This document shows positions 46,411-55,471 of a DNA stretch of 64,000 bases, one piece after another. Positions within the stretch are counted from its first letter, which is position 1; every line of letters begins with the position of its first letter. The notes beneath the pieces are model-generated. The model saw nothing but the letters and a program-made list of their open reading frames with translations, had not been told where the DNA came from and ran no database searches. This stretch comes from Loktanella sp. S4079 (lineage in GTDB: Bacteria; Pseudomonadota; Alphaproteobacteria; Rhodobacterales; Rhodobacteraceae): assembly GCF_000967725.1 (NCBI RefSeq), contig NZ_JXYE01000002.1, positions 992,001 to 1,056,000 of the forward strand, in the 5' to 3' direction. Position numbers and translations under genes: made by a program.

Positions 46411-47303
46411 GATGCAGCCCTCGCTAGATTATCTTGCCACCGTTGCGGCAATGGACCCAAGTTCTGGGCCACCCATTCATATTGATCTTTTAGGAACTGC
46501 ACAGCACGTGCAGCCAATCCTTCATCCATGACAGCGCTTGGGCCTTCGTGGATTTTTCTTTTTGTATCTGCGGCCCGCGGCTGAACTCCAACAAAGGCGC
46601 AAAAGTCGCGCAGCCCCTGCTCGCTAATGAGTTCTTCGGTAAATACCGTATAAAGCCTATCAGATGAAACGCTCGATTGTAGTTTAGTAATCGCTGTGCG
46701 GTAGTCACTGCGCGCAATCACGCCGGCATCTGCCTGGCCAGCCAAAACGGAAGCCAGTCTTTCATTTGCTTTGAGATCGAAGTTCTCAGTCCCTACTTCG
46801 CGCGAGACAGCCATCCGAATATTGCTCCAAAGCCGATCAAGCGGATCACGCAACATGTAAACGAAACGTGTTACAGGGCGCAGAGCAGACATTCGTTTCA
46901 ACGTATCTTTGTTCACCAGCCCATAGGCAGGGGTGATATCGGCCACCACTTCTGCACGTCCTGCCCCAATTGATAACCAATCCCAATAGGCACGGTCACC
47001 GTCGCGCGAAGTAGATAAGACTTGGATCAAGTCCTGAAGCTTTTCACGCTGCATAAACAGATTTTCAGAGCGGTAAATATTTCCTGCTTCGGCTTCTTGG
47101 GAAGCCTTGGTCGCGAACTGCCCTGCCCGGCGCTCAAACGCTTTGATCTGGCTTGCGCAGCGGTTTGGCCCAAAGGTATCCCAGTAATGCGCCTCTTTCA
47201 CGGCCGAGACATGGCAGGCGGGATGATCATGCAAATAGCGGTACAGCCAAGACGTTCCCGCCTTGGTCGCGCCGACACAGTAAAGAAGCGAAGCCGAGCT
47301 CAA
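46407..47303 (-). CDS. Sulfotransferase-family protein embedded in the nuo operon
   Basis: A 298-residue PAPS-dependent sulfotransferase-like protein. The 5'-phosphosulfate loop is [18 protein letters not shown] near residues 11-28, and the 3'-phosphate region is [18 protein letters not shown]. Such enzymes move sulfate to sugars, lipids or proteins. It starts at TTG 47303, with GGAGG 7 bases upstream, and its stop overlaps the nuoD start (ATGA). Nothing in complex I requires it. Base composition is not obviously foreign. The call is firm at family level; the acceptor is unknown. Confidence 0.85.
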   Translation of the reverse strand: MSSASLLYCVGATKAGTSWLYRYLHDHPACHVSAVKEAHYWDTFGPNRCASQIKAFERRAGQFATKASQEAEAGNIYRSENLFMQREKLQDLIQVLSTSRDGDRAYWDWLSIGAGRAEVVADITPAYGLVNKDTLKRMSALRPVTRFVYMLRDPLDRLWSNIRMAVSREVGTENFDLKANERLASVLAGQADAGVIARSDYRTAITKLQSSVSSDRLYTVFTEELISEQGLRDFCAFVGVQPRAADTKRKIHEGPSAVMDEGLAARAVQFLKDQYEWVAQNLGPLPQRWQDNLARAAS

Positions 47304-47349
47304 ATTCCCGCCTCCGGTCTACTGACCTGCATATTCACCTTGCCCGCCA

Positions 47350-47958
47350 TCACCCTTTGGCTTCGTTCTTTTCGTCACCAGGAAGAATGTATTCGGCACC
47401 TTCCCATGGGGACATGAAATCAAACTGACGGTACTCTTGAACCAGTTTCACCGGTTCGTAGACCACCCTCTTTTGCACTTCATCATAGCGTACTTCGGTA
47501 TAACCTGTGGTCGGGAAATCCTTGCGCAGCGGATATCCGCGGAAACCATAGTCCGTCAGAATGCGGCGTAAATCGGGGTGCCCACTGAATAGGATACCGA
47601 ACATGTCAAAGACTTCGCGCTCGAACCAGTTCGCACTGGGATGAACCGAAATAATTGATGGCATCATCTCGTCCTCGCGCAGCTGCACGCGCAGGCGGAT
47701 ACGCTGGTTCTGATACATGCTCAAAAAATGATAAACGACGTCAAACCGCTTGTCGCGGCTTGGGTAATCCACAGCGGTAATATCAACGAGGCTCGAGAAT
47801 TTGCACGCTTGATCAGTCTTCAGAAAGTCAACAAAGGCCACGATCGAAGATGGCGCAACGGTGACAGTCAGCTCCTCATGAGCAACCTCCCACGATTGCA
47901 CGCAGTCGCTACGCTTTGCCTCAAGAAGAGCGCCGAGTTCTTTGAGTGCTTCTGTCAT
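47350..47958 (-). CDS. nuoC: NADH-quinone oxidoreductase subunit C
   Basis: A 202-residue peripheral-arm subunit. It contains [22 protein letters not shown] and [28 protein letters not shown] (read as adjoining motifs at residues 58-80 and 109-136), plus [12 protein letters not shown] 47958 is used, with AAGGG 7 bases upstream; the GTG just before is rejected. A 46-bp gap to the sulfotransferase follows. Confidence 0.96.
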   Translation of the reverse strand: MTEALKELGALLEAKRSDCVQSWEVAHEELTVTVAPSSIVAFVDFLKTDQACKFSSLVDITAVDYPSRDKRFDVVYHFLSMYQNQRIRLRVQLREDEMMPSIISVHPSANWFEREVFDMFGILFSGHPDLRRILTDYGFRGYPLRKDFPTTGYTEVRYDEVQKRVVYEPVKLVQEYRQFDFMSPWEGAEYILPGDEKNEAKG

Positions 47959-47980
47959 CACATATCCCTTTCAGCGCGGA

Positions 47981-48514
47981 TTAGCGCACGATCGTCCCGG
48001 TGCGGCGAATTTTGCGTTGCAGTTGCAAGATACCGTATAGCAACGCCTCGGCTGTTGGTGGGCAGCCGGGCACATAGACATCAACGGGAACCACGCGATC
48101 ACAACCGCGCACAACGGAATAGCTGTAGTGGTAGTAACCGCCACCATTCGCACAAGACCCCATCGAGATCACATAGCGCGGTTCTGGCATTTGGTCGTAA
48201 ACCTTGCGCAGCGCAGGCGCCATTTTGTTGGTCAATGTTCCTGCAACAATCATCAGGTCAGATTGGCGCGGAGATGCCCGCGGCGCAGTACCAAAACGTT
48301 CAAGATCATAACGCGGCATTGATGTGTGCATCATCTCAACAGCACAACAGGCCAGACCAAAGGTCATCCAGTGCAGTGAACCGGTGCGCGCCCAATTAAT
48401 CATGTCTGCGGTGCTGGTCACAAGGAAGCCCTTGTCTTGCAGTTCACGATCTAGGGTCTGGGTGGCAGCTTCCTTGTCGGCGCCCGCATCGTTCGGGCCG
48501 GTGGCGATCCCCAT
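47981..48514 (-). CDS. nuoB: NADH-quinone oxidoreductase subunit B
   Basis: A 177-residue subunit with the N2 4Fe-4S cluster next to quinone. Cysteines lie in [26 protein letters not shown] and [15 protein letters not shown], the usual tandem-Cys pattern. The N-terminal tail ([20 protein letters not shown]) is lineage-typical. nuoC starts 23 bp on. The 250-bp gap back to nuoA (48515-48764) contains a terminator-like hairpin and may contain a second promoter. Confidence 0.96.
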   Translation of the reverse strand: MGIATGPNDAGADKEAATQTLDRELQDKGFLVTSTADMINWARTGSLHWMTFGLACCAVEMMHTSMPRYDLERFGTAPRASPRQSDLMIVAGTLTNKMAPALRKVYDQMPEPRYVISMGSCANGGGYYHYSYSVVRGCDRVVPVDVYVPGCPPTAEALLYGILQLQRKIRRTGTIVR

Positions 48515-48707
48515 AAGTGCGTCTTTCCTTATCAGTTCCCATGCAGACCAAGGGCCTACGTTATGCTAGTCAGGAACTACGCTTGGTCCCCCCTAAGGTC
48601 AAGGGTACACAGGCGCGCGCCCGCTAATCTTGCCCCCTATCTGCCCAATAATGACTGGTTTTCTTGCCAATCATTAAACAGCGTCCATTTTCCGCAAGGG
48701 TAGAACG

Positions 48708-48736
48708 CAAAACGCCGACAGCAATGCCGTCGGCGT
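48708..48736 (-). terminator. Terminator-like hairpin between nuoA and nuoB
   Basis: On the minus strand an 11-bp stem (ACGCCGACGGC with GCTGTCGGCGT, one G-U pair) closes a 3-base loop, arms 48712-48722 and 48726-48736, followed by TTTT then GCG. It begins about 28 bp after the nuoA stop. Because the operon continues, it may act as an attenuator or an mRNA-end stabiliser. Confidence 0.65.
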
Positions 48737-48764
48737 CATTCACATTCATTTGCTCACTCAGGAG

Positions 48765-49130
48765 TTATTCCCACTCAAGCGCGCCTTTCTTCCATTCGTA
48801 GGCAAACCCGGCGGTCAACACGCCCAAGAACACCATCATCGACCAAAAGCCGACCATGCTGATGTCTTTGAACGCCACCGCCCATGGGAACAGGAACGCG
48901 ACCTCAAGGTCAAAGATGATGAAGAGGATTGAAACGAGGTAGAAACGCACGTCGAATTTCATCCGAGCATCGTCAAACGCGTTAAACCCACATTCATATG
49001 CTGACACTTTTTCTGGGTCTGGGTTTCGCACCGCAACGATGGCGGCGGCAAGAATCAGGATCAAGCCCAAACCGATGGCCAACCCCAAGAAGATCAAGAT
49101 TGGCAGATATTCAGCAAGCATTTCCTGCAT
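48765..49130 (-). CDS. nuoA: NADH-quinone oxidoreductase subunit A
   Basis: A 121-residue three-helix membrane subunit and first gene of the nuo locus. [23 protein letters not shown] (the conserved Cys-bearing loop around residues 46-68, with YECGF) and [14 protein letters not shown] are exact landmarks. ATG 49130 has AAAGGA 7 bases upstream; the in-frame GTG at 49133 is rejected. It has a strong promoter match close by. Confidence 0.96.
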   Translation of the reverse strand: MQEMLAEYLPILIFLGLAIGLGLILILAAAIVAVRNPDPEKVSAYECGFNAFDDARMKFDVRFYLVSILFIIFDLEVAFLFPWAVAFKDISMVGFWSMMVFLGVLTAGFAYEWKKGALEWE

Positions 49131-49186
49131 CACATGTCCTTTTTGGCGCGTCGCGCGTCAAGGCGCGGCGAAAATTAGCTATGGGT

Positions 49187-49215
49187 TGCATAGCGCCGCC
49201 CCCACGCAGGGTCAA
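49187..49215 (-). promoter_or_regulatory. Candidate main promoter of the nuo operon
   Basis: On the minus strand TTGACC (49215-49210) and TATGCA (49192-49187) are exactly 17 bases apart, 57 bp before the nuoA ATG. The leader would be about 50 nt. The spacer is GC-rich. This is the best -35/-10 pair I found in the window. Confidence 0.55.
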
Positions 49216-49247
49216 CAAGCGTGACGGGCAAACCATGTTATGCGACA

Positions 49248-50186
49248 TCAGAAACGGTCAAGCGCCGGGTGCCGTGGGTGCAAAATGATCCCTGCCAGCG
49301 ACAGCAAGGACACCCCATGCGCCATCCCGTTTGCGCAGCTCGGCCCGGGTTCAAGCAGTTCAGCGACCTCGACAAGATTATCCGTCTGTTGATCGGTCAA
49401 CCAAAAGATCGCGTGCATCCCCATTGTAAAATCACCGGGCAATTCGGTGATCGAAACGCGACACCCCTCACCATCGGGATAAAAACGATAGGTCGTCACT
49501 GTCACCGCACCATTGGCAAGAACCAGCATTACCTCGTGCCGCTCGTCGTCGGACTGCAAGACTTTGGCGTCGATTTTGACCACCAAGGGCTGCGTGGGGT
49601 CATCAGGGTCATTTTCGTGTTGTGACACCACGGCAACATCAAAGAACCCCTGATCGTCAACTGGACCTGCCATCACACGTCCGCGCCTTGTGTCCGGGCG
49701 CAGTCCAAATTGCTGGCTGGCTGTCGCAATTCCATAGGGAACGGTGATGCTGGCATTTAGCCGCAATTGCACGGGTGGCCCGATATAGGCAAATACCTCG
49801 AACACGAAATGGGTGATCAGCGTTGCAACAACAATCAACAAGACGGCCAAAAACACCAACAAAACCAGCGCCGGATCGCGGTATGGTGCCGGAACCATAT
49901 CTGCAAGACTATGCAGCAACGGCATCACGATCAGGAATGAGGTCATCGATACAGAGAGGCTAAGCGTCTCAATCGGTACATTCGGAAACAAGACGACGTG
50001 CAAACAAATCCCAGCAGAAACTAGCAAAAAGATATTGTGCGCCCGCGCCAAAGGTAATGTTGCCGGATCAAGCACAGCAACCAGCCCCAAGATCGTTGCC
50101 GCAACCAGAACCGCAAAAGCAATCAATCGGCGTAACCGATAAATTCGATATGTAATTTGCGCCCAATTGGGCCAACGAAAAGGCAT
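49248..50186 (-). CDS. Hypothetical membrane protein with a soluble C-terminal domain
   Basis: A 312-residue protein. Four hydrophobic segments lie at about residues 20-40, 48-68, 78-95 and 103-130. A soluble part of some 170 residues follows, with alternating strands (QLRLNASITVPYGIA, FDVAVVSQHENDP, VTVTTYRFYPDGEGCRVSI), suggestive of a beta-rich fold, with no named domain. GGGGAG precedes ATG 50186. It ends 118 bp before the nuoA start, on the same strand but upstream of the nuo promoter. Function unknown. Confidence 0.75.
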   Translation of the reverse strand: MPFRWPNWAQITYRIYRLRRLIAFAVLVAATILGLVAVLDPATLPLARAHNIFLLVSAGICLHVVLFPNVPIETLSLSVSMTSFLIVMPLLHSLADMVPAPYRDPALVLLVFLAVLLIVVATLITHFVFEVFAYIGPPVQLRLNASITVPYGIATASQQFGLRPDTRRGRVMAGPVDDQGFFDVAVVSQHENDPDDPTQPLVVKIDAKVLQSDDERHEVMLVLANGAVTVTTYRFYPDGEGCRVSITELPGDFTMGMHAIFWLTDQQTDNLVEVAELLEPGPSCANGMAHGVSLLSLAGIILHPRHPALDRF

Positions 50187-50277
50187 AATTCTCCCCTTTG
50201 GGCCGCAGTAATTGGCAATTCAGTCAGAACTACGACAGAATTCCGACTTTTGAATTAACGCAGGCGAAAATTTGCCG

Positions 50278-51483
50278 TCAGGGTTGTACAGCGTTTGACT
50301 GAAAAACAGCACTCACCTCTGCTCGAATGATCCGTGCGATCATCGCGCAATCCTCAAGACTAAATGTCAGCGGCAACCGCATATCCACAATGCTCGCAAG
50401 AACCCTGTCGGTCGCAGGCATGGGTTCTGATGGCGCATAACGCCAGCTATCATAGCGTGACGTAAATCCAACCGGCTCGGCTGCCCCGAACCACTTGAGC
50501 TCGACGCCGCGCCGTGCACAGCGGGAGATCACCTCTGAAATTGCGGCCTCGTCCCAATCCAACAGAAGAAACTGGAAGGATGACGCAACAAACTTCTCGC
50601 CTGCATCCCGACCTACGAGCGTAAGGCCGGGTGTTTCTGCCAGACCATTCGCGACCACATCATATCGCGCGTTCCATTTCGCTGACTGCTCGGCCAAATG
50701 ACGCAATTGCGGACGCAAAATCGCCGCGCGCAAATTGTCCATGCGGCCCGAGATATTTGGTGTTTCGTACTTGATTTGCGCAAACACCGATGCGGTCGGC
50801 GCGGCGCGGTGGCGTTCAAACATCATATAGCTGCCAGATAGCATAATTGCGCGCGCCATGGCCTCTGCATCGTTTGAGATAAGCAAACCGCCTTCGCCGG
50901 AGTTGATGTGTTTGTAGGTTTGCGTTGAAAAACAACCGAAACGTCCCCAACGTCCCGTTGGGATATCTTCCCACGATGCCCCCATCGTATGGGCGCAATC
51001 TTCGACAACGGTCACATTTGCGGCGTTACATAGGGCCATCAGCCTTTCCATATCGCAGATGTGTCCGCGCATATGGCTCAACAGCAGCACGTCTGCCTGA
51101 TCCAATTTGTTAGCGAGATCATCTAGATCAATCACCAGCTGCTCGGTCACGCCCACGTAGATCGGCACGCCGCCCACTGCAGCAATCGCACCCGGCACTG
51201 GCGCAAGCGTAAAGGCGTTGGTTAACACCCGATCACCCTGCCCGACGCCGCAGGCACGCAATGCCGTCGTGATCGCATAACCACCCGACGCCACAGCAAG
51301 GCAATAGTCTGCACCGGTTGCCTGTGCGAACTCTTCCTCTAGCATCGCGACCTCGGCAATTTCGCCATCAACCGTATTGTAACGATGCAAGCGACCATGC
51401 TGCATGACGACATTCGCGGCAGCGATGCCTTCCTCCGGGATAGGCTCCTGCTGGGTAAATAGACCCGTAAAAATTTCCGTCAT
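50278..51483 (-). CDS. DegT/DnrJ/EryC1/StrS-family aminotransferase
   Basis: A 401-residue PLP enzyme of the sugar-aminotransferase type. The PLP lysine lies in TQTYKHINSGEGGLL, the cofactor Asp and His in VVEDCAHTMGA. These enzymes aminate nucleotide-linked keto-sugars (or other ketones) for polysaccharides and antibiotics. No nucleotide-sugar epimerase or dehydratase lies beside it. It follows the HAD gene by 27 bp on the same strand, an apparent two-gene unit, and glmU/glmS lie close by in the opposite direction. The substrate is not known. Confidence 0.88.
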   Translation of the reverse strand: MTEIFTGLFTQQEPIPEEGIAAANVVMQHGRLHRYNTVDGEIAEVAMLEEEFAQATGADYCLAVASGGYAITTALRACGVGQGDRVLTNAFTLAPVPGAIAAVGGVPIYVGVTEQLVIDLDDLANKLDQADVLLLSHMRGHICDMERLMALCNAANVTVVEDCAHTMGASWEDIPTGRWGRFGCFSTQTYKHINSGEGGLLISNDAEAMARAIMLSGSYMMFERHRAAPTASVFAQIKYETPNISGRMDNLRAAILRPQLRHLAEQSAKWNARYDVVANGLAETPGLTLVGRDAGEKFVASSFQFLLLDWDEAAISEVISRCARRGVELKWFGAAEPVGFTSRYDSWRYAPSEPMPATDRVLASIVDMRLPLTFSLEDCAMIARIIRAEVSAVFQSNAVQP

Positions 51484-51510
51484 TCAAAGACCTTATCTAG
51501 CCGCCGAAAT

Positions 51511-52173
51511 TTATCCGATAAGCCGAGCAACGACAGAAGCCAATTCATCATAATGCTCAATCGTCGCCTCTGGGTTGAGATCACGCACATCTGCAGCCCC
51601 CGGTCCAAATGTGACCAAGACGGACGGCACATTCGCGTTCTTGGCAGTATCGCGATCCGTCACAGTATCCCCCACCAAAAGCGACCTATTCGGGTCGCCA
51701 CCGGCACGCCGAACGGCTTCAAAGTGATGTTCTGGATCGGGCTTGCGGACTGGCAAGGTATCAGCCCCAACGAGAGAGGCAAATGCCGACCGAACACCGA
51801 GCCGTTGCAACAATGTTTCGGCAAGGCCCTCGGGCTTATTCGTTGCAATCCCAACGGCATAGCCGGCAGAGCGCAAATTTTCGACCGCCTCCATTGCGCC
51901 GGGGTACATGACAGTATGACGATCAATGTCGGTCGCATATGCATCAAGCAAAACCGGATACTGGCGTTCGATTTCTTCTGCGCCGTAACCATCCACACGT
52001 GAAAAACCTAATGTCAGCATCGCGCGTCCGCCACGCAATGCTGTTCCGGCGTCCTGCTCAGGGTCCAGAAGATCCCCCAAACCGAGCCCCCTAAAGCAAG
52101 AATTCGCCGCCGCAATCAAATCGCCGCTGGTATCAGCAAGAGTTCCATCAAGATCAAAAATAACTGTGCGCAT
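51511..52173 (-). CDS. HAD-family phosphatase, phosphoglycolate phosphatase-like
   Basis: A 220-residue HAD hydrolase. Motif I is VIFDLDGTLADTS (nucleophile Asp near residue 7), motif II IATNKPEG, motif III/IV around VRKPDPEHHF and LLVGDTVTDRDTAKNA. The layout is that of Gph (2-phosphoglycolate phosphatase), though closely similar HADs act on other sugar phosphates. ATG 52173 is used. It is divergent from glmU, sharing a 125-bp region (52174-52298). Confidence 0.85.
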   Translation of the reverse strand: MRTVIFDLDGTLADTSGDLIAAANSCFRGLGLGDLLDPEQDAGTALRGGRAMLTLGFSRVDGYGAEEIERQYPVLLDAYATDIDRHTVMYPGAMEAVENLRSAGYAVGIATNKPEGLAETLLQRLGVRSAFASLVGADTLPVRKPDPEHHFEAVRRAGGDPNRSLLVGDTVTDRDTAKNANVPSVLVTFGPGAADVRDLNPEATIEHYDELASVVARLIG

Positions 52174-52298
52174 TCGAGGGCCTTTGCAATTTGCTCGTCC
52201 CATCTGTAACGCCATGTAAACTGATGTGAAGCCCCTTCCCCTTGTGCTGCGTGAAAACCCAAGTACAAGACTGGCCAAACTGCAACCCTGAGGTATTT

Positions 52299-53645
52299 AT
52301 GACAACAGCACTGATCATTCTTGGCGCAGGCATGGGGACGCGCATGAACTCTGACTTGCCCAAGGTGCTGCACGAAATTGCAGGTGCACCGATGCTCGTG
52401 CATGCGATGAAGGCCGGTGCCGCCCTAACCCCTGAACACACTATCGTTGTGGCCGGGCACGGTGCGCAGGCTGTTGAAAAAGCCGCCAAGTCCTATGACC
52501 CGGATGCCGTGGTCGTCCGCCAAGACGAACAACTGGGCACTGGTCACGCCGTTGCGCAAGCACGTGATGCCCTCAAGGGGTTCGATGGGGATGCGATTGT
52601 TCTCTATGGTGATACGCCATTTATCAGCGCTGAAACCCTTGCTGCAATGAGCGCGGCGCGATTGACCCACGATATCGTCGTACTTGGGTTTGAGGCCGCA
52701 GATCCCGGACGTTATGGGCGGCTGATCGTTAAGGACGGACAGCTCGATAAGATCGTCGAATTCAAGGACGCCTCTGAAATCGAACGAGCCGTCACGCTCT
52801 GTAATAGTGGTGTCATTGCCGCCAAAGCATCTGATCTTTTCGCACTGATTGATGAGGTCGGGAATGATAACGCTGCTGGCGAATATTATCTTACCGACAT
52901 CGTTGGGATCGCGCGCGCCCGCGGCATGTCTGCAACTGTGGTTAGCTGTGATGAGGCTGAAACGCTTGGTGTTAATTCGCGCGCAGAACTTGCGCGTGCT
53001 GAAGCCTTGTTTCAGGCCAACGCGCGTCAAGCAGCGCAGGACGATGGCGTCACAATGACCGCCCCCGAAACCGTGTTTTTCGGCCACGATACGGTCATTG
53101 GCCGCGATACTGTGATCGAACCGAATGTCGTCTTTGCCCCGGGTGTCACAGTTGAAAGCGGCGCGACAATCCGGGCGTTTTCACATCTTGAGGGGTGTCA
53201 TGTCGCACGCGGCGCTATTGTCGGCCCCTACGCCCGTCTGCGACCCTGTGCCGAGCTCGAGGAAAACGTCAAGATCGGTAATTTTGTCGAAGTCAAAAAC
53301 GCCCGGATCAGCGAGGGCGCGAAGGTCAATCACCTCTCTTACATTGGTGATGCACAAATCGGAGCGCGGGCAAATATTGGCGCGGGTACAATTACCTGCA
53401 ATTACGACGGGTTCTTTAAACATAAAACAACAATCGGACCCGATGCCTTTATCGGATCAAACACGATGCTTGTGGCCCCCGTCTCTGTCGGAGCCGAAGC
53501 GATGACAGGATCAGGATCGGTCATCACGCGCGATGTCCCCGCTGGCGATCTGGCACTGGCACGCGCGCGTCAAGAGAACAAAGCAGGACTTGCCGTTCGC
53601 CTATTCGACAAGCTACGTGCGCTGAAAGCAAAAGGAAGCAAATAG
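52299..53645 (+). CDS. glmU: Bifunctional UDP-GlcNAc pyrophosphorylase / GlcN-1-P acetyltransferase
   Basis: A 448-residue enzyme making UDP-N-acetylglucosamine for peptidoglycan and LPS. The N-terminal uridyltransferase has LIILGAGMGTRMNSDLPKVLH, and the C-terminal left-handed beta-helix has hexapeptide repeats with IGNFVEVKNARISEGAKVNHLSYIGDA (as two adjoining motifs). GAGG lies 7 bases before ATG 52299. It is followed 2 bp on by glmS, so consecutive steps are co-transcribed. Confidence 0.95.
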   Translation: MTTALIILGAGMGTRMNSDLPKVLHEIAGAPMLVHAMKAGAALTPEHTIVVAGHGAQAVEKAAKSYDPDAVVVRQDEQLGTGHAVAQARDALKGFDGDAIVLYGDTPFISAETLAAMSAARLTHDIVVLGFEAADPGRYGRLIVKDGQLDKIVEFKDASEIERAVTLCNSGVIAAKASDLFALIDEVGNDNAAGEYYLTDIVGIARARGMSATVVSCDEAETLGVNSRAELARAEALFQANARQAAQDDGVTMTAPETVFFGHDTVIGRDTVIEPNVVFAPGVTVESGATIRAFSHLEGCHVARGAIVGPYARLRPCAELEENVKIGNFVEVKNARISEGAKVNHLSYIGDAQIGARANIGAGTITCNYDGFFKHKTTIGPDAFIGSNTMLVAPVSVGAEAMTGSGSVITRDVPAGDLALARARQENKAGLAVRLFDKLRALKAKGSK

Positions 53646-53647
53646 AT

Positions 53648-55471
53648 ATGTGTGGTATTATTGGTGTCTTGGGTAGTCACGAGGCCGCTCCCCTCTTGGT
53701 CGAAGCGCTCAAACGTTTGGAGTATCGCGGCTACGACAGCGCGGGCATTGCGACCGTAAACGACAAGCGGCTTGACCGCCGACGCGCGGTTGGCAAACTG
53801 GTGAACCTGTCCGACGTATTGGTTCACGATCCGCTGGCGGGCAAATCTGGCATCGGTCATACGCGGTGGGCAACCCACGGTGCCCCAAACGTTGGCAACG
53901 CCCATCCTCATCGAGCGGGTGGCGTCGCCGTTGTCCACAACGGTATTATCGAAAATTTCCGCGAATTGCGCGAGTTCTTGGCCCAACAAGACATCAGTTT
54001 TGAAACTGACACTGACACTGAAACCGTCGCACTATTGGCCCAATATTACCGAGATCAGGGGCTGTCGCCTGTTGAAGCGGCTGAGCAAACGATCTCGCGC
54101 CTCGAAGGGGCCTATGCCTTGTGTTTCTTATTTGACGGTGAGGACGATCTCCTGATCGCTGCACGTCAAGGATCACCACTAGCTATTGGTTATGGCGATG
54201 GTGAAATGTTTGTCGGCTCTGATGCAATAGCGCTTGCACCCATGACGGATCAAATCAGCTACCTAGAAGAAGGTGACTGGGCGGTGATTACCCGCACGAC
54301 TGTTGAAATTCGTGACCGCACGGGAACAATTGCCAATCGCGAAGTGAAGACAATCCAAATTGACACGGCACAGGTGGACAAGAGCGGTTTCAAGCACTTC
54401 ATGGCCAAGGAAATCGCCGAACAGCCGACCGTTCTTCAGGGTGCGCTTGCACATTACATCAACGCTGATGCAACCGATGTCACCTTGCCCGAACCAGGCC
54501 TCGATTTTTCAAAAATCGAGCGCGTCACCATGGTGGCCTGTGGTACCGCCTTCTATGCCTGCCTCGTTGCGAAATATTGGTTTGAGCAAGTCGCAGGCAT
54601 TCCGGTTGAGGTCGATGTCGCCTCTGAATTCCGTTACCGCGAACCGCCAGTCACGCCGGGCACCGTCGCTCTTTTCGTGAGCCAATCCGGCGAAACCGCG
54701 GATACGCTTGCTGCGCTACGTTACATGGAAGGCAAGGCCGCCAAGATCGTATCCGTTGTGAATGTGCCCGAAAGCTCCATCGCGCGCGAGAGCGACCTGC
54801 CTCTACCGATTCTTGCAGGTACTGAAATCGGCGTTGCATCGACCAAGGCGTTTACCTGCCAGTTGACGACACTGGCCATTCTGACGCTCAAGGCCGCGCA
54901 TGTCCGAGGGAAAATTACAAACGATGAACTCTCCGAAAAGCTGAGCATGCTGCGCAGCCTGCCCGGAATTTTGAACCTTGCGCTGGGGATCGAAGATAAG
55001 ACCAAGGCTGTTGCCGCCGAACTGTCAGAAGCGCGTGACATCCTATTCCTGGGGCGTGGCGCGATGTATCCGCTCGCCCATGAAGGTGCGTTAAAACTCA
55101 AAGAAATCAGCTACATACACGCCGAAGCCTATGCTTCAGGAGAGCTGAAGCACGGGCCCATTGCCTTGGTTGATCAGCACGTTCCAGTCATTGTGATGGC
55201 TCCGCGTGATGCGCTCTTCGACAAGACAATCTCAAACATGCAAGAGGTCATGGCGCGCGGTGGGAAGGTAATTTTGATAACTGATCAAAAGGGTGCAGCC
55301 GAGGCTGGCGACGGTGTTTGGGATACGATTATCATGCCTGAAATCGATCCATTCCTTGCGCCAATCCTATACGCGGTTCCTGCACAGTTGCTGGCCTACT
55401 ATACAGCGATTGCCAAAGGTACTGATGTGGATCAGCCCCGTAACCTTGCCAAATCGGTGACTGTGGAATGA
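53648..55471 (+). CDS. glmS: Glutamine-fructose-6-phosphate aminotransferase (isomerizing)
   Basis: A 607-residue enzyme, the first step to glucosamine-6-phosphate. Residue C2 of MCGIIGVLG is the glutaminase nucleophile after Met removal; the glutaminase domain has HTRWATHGAPN and AVVHNGIIEN. The isomerase half holds two SIS domains with FVSQSGETADTLAAL and STKAFTCQL, and the C-terminal end NLAKSVTVE is standard. Overlaps the AlkD-like gene by 4 bp. No glmS ribozyme is expected or seen. Confidence 0.96.
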   Translation: MCGIIGVLGSHEAAPLLVEALKRLEYRGYDSAGIATVNDKRLDRRRAVGKLVNLSDVLVHDPLAGKSGIGHTRWATHGAPNVGNAHPHRAGGVAVVHNGIIENFRELREFLAQQDISFETDTDTETVALLAQYYRDQGLSPVEAAEQTISRLEGAYALCFLFDGEDDLLIAARQGSPLAIGYGDGEMFVGSDAIALAPMTDQISYLEEGDWAVITRTTVEIRDRTGTIANREVKTIQIDTAQVDKSGFKHFMAKEIAEQPTVLQGALAHYINADATDVTLPEPGLDFSKIERVTMVACGTAFYACLVAKYWFEQVAGIPVEVDVASEFRYREPPVTPGTVALFVSQSGETADTLAALRYMEGKAAKIVSVVNVPESSIARESDLPLPILAGTEIGVASTKAFTCQLTTLAILTLKAAHVRGKITNDELSEKLSMLRSLPGILNLALGIEDKTKAVAAELSEARDILFLGRGAMYPLAHEGALKLKEISYIHAEAYASGELKHGPIALVDQHVPVIVMAPRDALFDKTISNMQEVMARGGKVILITDQKGAAEAGDGVWDTIIMPEIDPFLAPILYAVPAQLLAYYTAIAKGTDVDQPRNLAKSVTVE

